The translations under genes and the position numbers were made by a program. DNA of 7,030 nt, taken from positions 1-7,030 of the forward strand of contig JACFNW010000112.1 in NCBI GenBank assembly GCA_019454665.1, written 5' to 3'. The DNA comes from Fimbriimonadaceae bacterium. GTDB lineage: Bacteria > Armatimonadota > Fimbriimonadia > Fimbriimonadales > Fimbriimonadaceae. Positions 6,608 to 7,030 of the stretch are shown here, one piece after another. Below the pieces are notes generated by a model that saw only the letters and a program-made list of their open reading frames with translations, ran no database searches and had not been told where the DNA came from. Every line of letters begins with the position of its first letter. Position 1 is the first letter of the stretch.

Positions 6608-7030
6608 GTGAGATTCGTGCATCCGCTAAGAGCCTTGGCATTCATCCCGTCTCTTGCCCTGCCATTTTTCGGGGGGGGGGGGCATGGGCTCAAGTGTCCG
6701 CATCGTCGCCTAGCCTGATTTCAGCCACCGTTAAGCGTAACAGCACGGTCTACACATCCGGCTATCCCGCCCAGTTCCAGCACTCGGTTTCCGGTGCTAC
6801 GATCACTTTGAGCGTCTCGTCCAGCGCTTCGAAGACGAAAGCGACGACGGGAATCGTCAACGACAAGACTCTGTGCTTGGTGCCCGTGATCCGATACACA
6901 CTGACTTGCACTGGGACGCCACCGGCAGGCAAAGTCAAGTTGGACTACACCCGCCGTGGCAAAGTGGTCGCCATTGCCTCGACCAGCGCAACGGGAGCCT
7001 CGGCTCAGGCGATAGCCAAGGTGACCCGTG
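6608..7030 (+). CDS. Putative secreted protein, frame broken at a G12 tract, 3' end outside window
   Basis: A strong promoter-like TATAAT and AAAGGAG lead to GTG 6608. The first 21 codons give a signal-peptide-like segment: R2, H5 and R8, then LALAF/IPSLALPFF-type hydrophobic residues. A run of 12 G (6671-6682) follows. Read as written, the frame stops at TGA 6716 after 36 residues. In another frame, from 6682 to the window end, 116 codons are open, starting AWAQVSASSPSL, which contains an Ala-x-Ala signal-peptidase-like site. This body is rich in Ser, Thr and small residues, with two Cys 11 residues apart and beta-strand-like alternation, as in secreted or surface Ig-like proteins. No ATG, GTG or TTG in the body frame lies between the upstream stop (6571) and the tract, so export of the body needs a G-number change (10 or 13 G) or slippage. 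I do not recognise the family. Confidence 0.6.
6671..6682. repeat. Homopolymer G tract (12 G) inside a signal-peptide region
   Basis: Twelve consecutive G residues, seen directly. The tract separates a signal-peptide-coding frame from an open secreted-protein frame. Ten or thirteen G would join them with a Gly linker of three or four residues before AWAQ. Tracts of this kind switch genes on and off by slipped-strand mispairing in several bacteria, but they are also a classic site of homopolymer sequencing error. Confidence 0.9.

Overview
This window is almost entirely a SUF-type iron-sulfur (Fe-S) cluster assembly operon from a GC-rich bacterium. It is flanked by a small divergent two-gene unit on the left and by the start of a putative secreted protein on the right. 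The gene content (SufU rather than SufE, an embedded Rrf2 regulator, a DUF59 protein, a DinB-family neighbour, frequent GTG/TTG starts) fits a free-living non-proteobacterial lineage. Armatimonadota (Fimbriimonadia-like) is my best guess, made from overall flavour and at low confidence; no rRNA or other phylogenetic marker is present.

Left part. Positions 1-173 carry no gene I can support; they contain a 9-G run. On the minus strand, a DinB-family protein (618-1082) is followed after 6 nt by a single-domain cupin (174-611). The two look co-transcribed. The gap between dinB and sufC (1083-1215) holds a perfect 7-bp inverted repeat (1137-1156) that encloses a -10-like CATAAT, a good candidate operator for both directions.

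Centre. On the plus strand, 1216-6476 reads sufC, sufD, a small uncharacterised protein, sufS, sufU, a sufT-like DUF59 gene, an Rrf2/IscR-type regulator, and a sufA-type A-type carrier. Junctions are overlaps of 1-4 nt or gaps of 2-11 nt, so this is one transcription unit with likely translational coupling. SufS (cysteine desulfurase) with SufU (zinc-dependent sulfur acceptor) would supply persulfide. SufC and SufD are parts of the SufBCD scaffold. SufA and the DUF59 protein would handle delivery or maturation. The Rrf2 protein probably senses cluster status and represses the operon. No sufB is present, although it normally accompanies sufC and sufD.

The uncharacterised 152-aa protein between sufD and sufS carries a dense, conserved-looking His/Trp/Glu motif block. 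It is the best candidate here for an undescribed Fe-S assembly accessory factor.

Right part. After sufA comes an intergenic region (6477-6607) with two palindromes, a perfect TATAAT and a strong ribosome binding site. A GTG start at 6608 then opens a signal-peptide-like sequence. Its reading frame is broken by a run of 12 G from the long secreted-protein frame that follows to the window end. This is either a phase-variable homopolymer switch or a homopolymer-length error.
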